Shown here piece after piece: positions 7,327 through 8,471 of a DNA stretch of 8,471 bases. Position numbers and translations under genes: made by a program. The DNA is taken from NCBI GenBank assembly GCA_947484245.1, contig CANKOT010000091.1, forward strand, positions 1 through 8,471, written 5' to 3'. The number at the start of each line of letters is the position of its first letter. The stretch's first letter is position 1. The notes below the pieces were generated by a model, which worked only from the letters and a program-made list of their open reading frames with translations, searched no databases and was not told the origin of the DNA. Source of the DNA: Comamonadaceae bacterium (GTDB lineage: Bacteria; Pseudomonadota; Gammaproteobacteria; Burkholderiales; Burkholderiaceae).

Positions 7327-8247
7327 ATGCAAAGTATTTTGAACTTACCCGGCCTTCAGTTTTTTGAGCGGGGCTGGCTTTCTGCCAACAACATCCTTTT
7401 CACCGAAGCAGATTCAGCCACCCTGATCGACAGTGGCTACGTGACCCATCAAGATCAAACTTTGGCGCTGGTTCAACATGCATTGAACAAGCGCCCCTTA
7501 GATCGGTTGGTCAACACCCACTTGCACAGTGATCATTGCGGTGGCAATGCTATTTTGCAAATGCATTACCCAGCCATGCAAACTTTCATACCGCCTGGCG
7601 AATCTAAAGCCGTTGCTGTTTGGAATGAGTCTGCTTTGAGTTATGAGTCCACAGGCCAGTTGTGCCCCCGTTTTAAATTTGATGGCTTGCTGCAAGCGGG
7701 GCAATTGATCAGACTGGCCAACTTGGATTGGCAAGTGATGGCGGCGCCTGGGCATGACCCTCACTCCGTTATCTTGTTTGAGCCCTCACACAAGATTTTG
7801 ATTTCGGCAGATGCTTTGTGGGCCAATGGATTTGGTGTGGTGTTTCCCGAGCTTGAAGGCATTTCTGCCTTCGCAGAAGTGGCCGATACACTGGACTTGA
7901 TAGAGTCCCTTCGGCCGCATTGGATCATTCCAGGTCATGGCGCCATCTTTCAAGATGTTGATGCTGCATTGGCCACAGCAAGGAAAAAGTTGAATGGGTT
8001 TGTTCAGAGCCCGTTGAAACATGCTCGCTATGGCGCCAAAGTTTTGTTGAAATACAAATTGCTGGAGCTGAACAAGGTTCAGAAACTGGACTTCATGAAG
8101 TGGGCGACCCGCGTTCGATATCTTCAAGTGCTGCACACAATGCATGCCCCCCAGATCGGCATTGATGTTTGGCTAGAAGAAATGTTACAAGATTTGGAGC
8201 GAAGCAAGGCGCTGGCTTTTCAAGACACGCTGCTTGTGAATTTGTAG
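7327..8247 (+). CDS. Metallo-beta-lactamase-fold hydrolase
   Basis: This is a 306-residue MBL-fold hydrolase with a probable dinuclear metal site. The HxHxDH motif is in NTHLHSDHCGG (63-73: His65, His67, Asp69, His70). The further ligands are His143 (APGHDPHS), Asp162 (SADALW) and His204 (IPGHG), so the site is complete and the enzyme should be active. A C-terminal extension (about 215-306) with basic and hydrophobic helices follows the fold and may shape the substrate pocket, as in MBL proteins with a small C-terminal helical or winged-helix domain. The substrate is unknown. Linkage to fadD suggests an ester or thioester of fatty-acid metabolism, but this is inference. The ATG at 7327 lies 5 bp after the fadD stop with only a weak GAGAAG upstream, which suggests translational coupling. 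No signal peptide is seen, so it is probably cytoplasmic. Confidence 0.88.
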   Translation: MQSILNLPGLQFFERGWLSANNILFTEADSATLIDSGYVTHQDQTLALVQHALNKRPLDRLVNTHLHSDHCGGNAILQMHYPAMQTFIPPGESKAVAVWNESALSYESTGQLCPRFKFDGLLQAGQLIRLANLDWQVMAAPGHDPHSVILFEPSHKILISADALWANGFGVVFPELEGISAFAEVADTLDLIESLRPHWIIPGHGAIFQDVDAALATARKKLNGFVQSPLKHARYGAKVLLKYKLLELNKVQKLDFMKWATRVRYLQVLHTMHAPQIGIDVWLEEMLQDLERSKALAFQDTLLVNL

Positions 8248-8269
8248 ACAGCTTCGATTTCGACAGACG

Positions 8270-8302
8270 AAAAAAAACGCCCCATATTTCTATGGGGCGT
8301 TT
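8270..8302 (-). terminator. Intrinsic terminator of the rRNA operon, possibly bidirectional
   Basis: The stem is AAACGCCCCATA (8275-8286) paired with TATGGGGCGTTT (8291-8302), closed by a 4-nt loop. On the minus strand it ends in a run of eight T (8277-8270), a strong rho-independent terminator just downstream of 5S rRNA. On the plus strand the stem is followed only by TTT and then mixed bases, so it may stop the fadD-hydrolase transcript more weakly. It begins 22 bp after the hydrolase stop codon. Confidence 0.92.
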
Positions 8303-8314
8303 CTCGCTATAAGA

Positions 8315-8429
8315 GCCTGACAATGTCCTACTTTCACACGGGAACCCGCACTATCATCGGCGCTAAGTCGTTTCACTGTCCTGTTCGGGATGGGAAGGAG
8401 TGGTACCAACTTGCTATGGTCATCAGGCA
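8315..8429 (-). rRNA. rrf: 5S ribosomal RNA
   Basis: Read on the minus strand, this is a complete 5S rRNA beginning TGCCTGATGACCATAGCAAG. It contains the conserved CCCATCCCGAACAG block of loop C and helix III, and ends GTAGGACATTGTCAGGCTC. The 5' TGCCTGA pairs with the 3' TCAGGC to close helix I. The length is about 115 nt, and the exact ends may differ by one or two bases. It is the last gene of an rRNA operon whose 23S gene should lie just beyond the right edge. A strong terminator follows within 15 bp. Confidence 0.96.
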
Positions 8430-8444
8430 AAACTTTTGTGCTCT

Positions 8445-8463
8445 CTTGACCACCACGGTCAAG
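8445..8463 (-). other. Hairpin in the 23S-5S spacer
   Basis: CTTGACC and GGTCAAG form a perfect 7-bp stem with a 5-nt loop, 15 bp upstream of the 5S 5' end. Such spacer stems commonly take part in pre-rRNA processing. Alternatively, one arm may pair with 23S flanks outside the window. Confidence 0.5.
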
Positions 8464-8471
8464 AAAACAAA

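Overview
The window looks like a piece of a betaproteobacterial chromosome. Burkholderiales is most likely and Comamonadaceae plausible. The order corC-lnt-glyQ-glyS, the FadD and 5S rRNA sequence types and the moderate GC content all fit. This placement is by recognition of sequence style, not by a search. I see no mobile element, CRISPR array, tRNA or phage gene, and base composition looks even throughout.

Left part (1-5501, all on the minus strand): five tightly packed genes read right to left. They are a GNAT-family acetyltransferase (4830-5501), corC (3870-4796), lnt (2143-3870), glyQ (1181-2095) and glyS (3-1166, cut by the window edge). The gaps are 33 bp, an overlap (TAATG), 47 bp and 14 bp, so one operon is likely. 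CorC is a CBS-domain protein linked to cation and envelope homeostasis. Lnt N-acylates lipoproteins in the inner membrane. GlyQ and GlyS are the alpha and beta subunits of the tetrameric glycyl-tRNA synthetase. The operon therefore mixes envelope and translation functions.

Middle (5502-5632): a 131-bp divergent intergenic region. It carries the ribosome binding sites of both flanking genes and two short perfect inverted repeats in front of fadD that could be operator sites.

Right part (5633-8247, plus strand): fadD, a long-chain acyl-CoA ligase, is followed after 5 bp by a metallo-beta-lactamase-fold hydrolase with a full set of metal ligands and unknown substrate. The two probably form one transcription unit.

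Right edge (8270-8471, minus strand): a strong intrinsic terminator, the 5S rRNA gene and part of the 23S-5S spacer form the tail of an rRNA operon that converges on the fadD unit. No gene-free stretch exceeds 300 bases. This is mainly an ordinary housekeeping region. I found no convincing new system, and the findings are modest regulatory and context observations.
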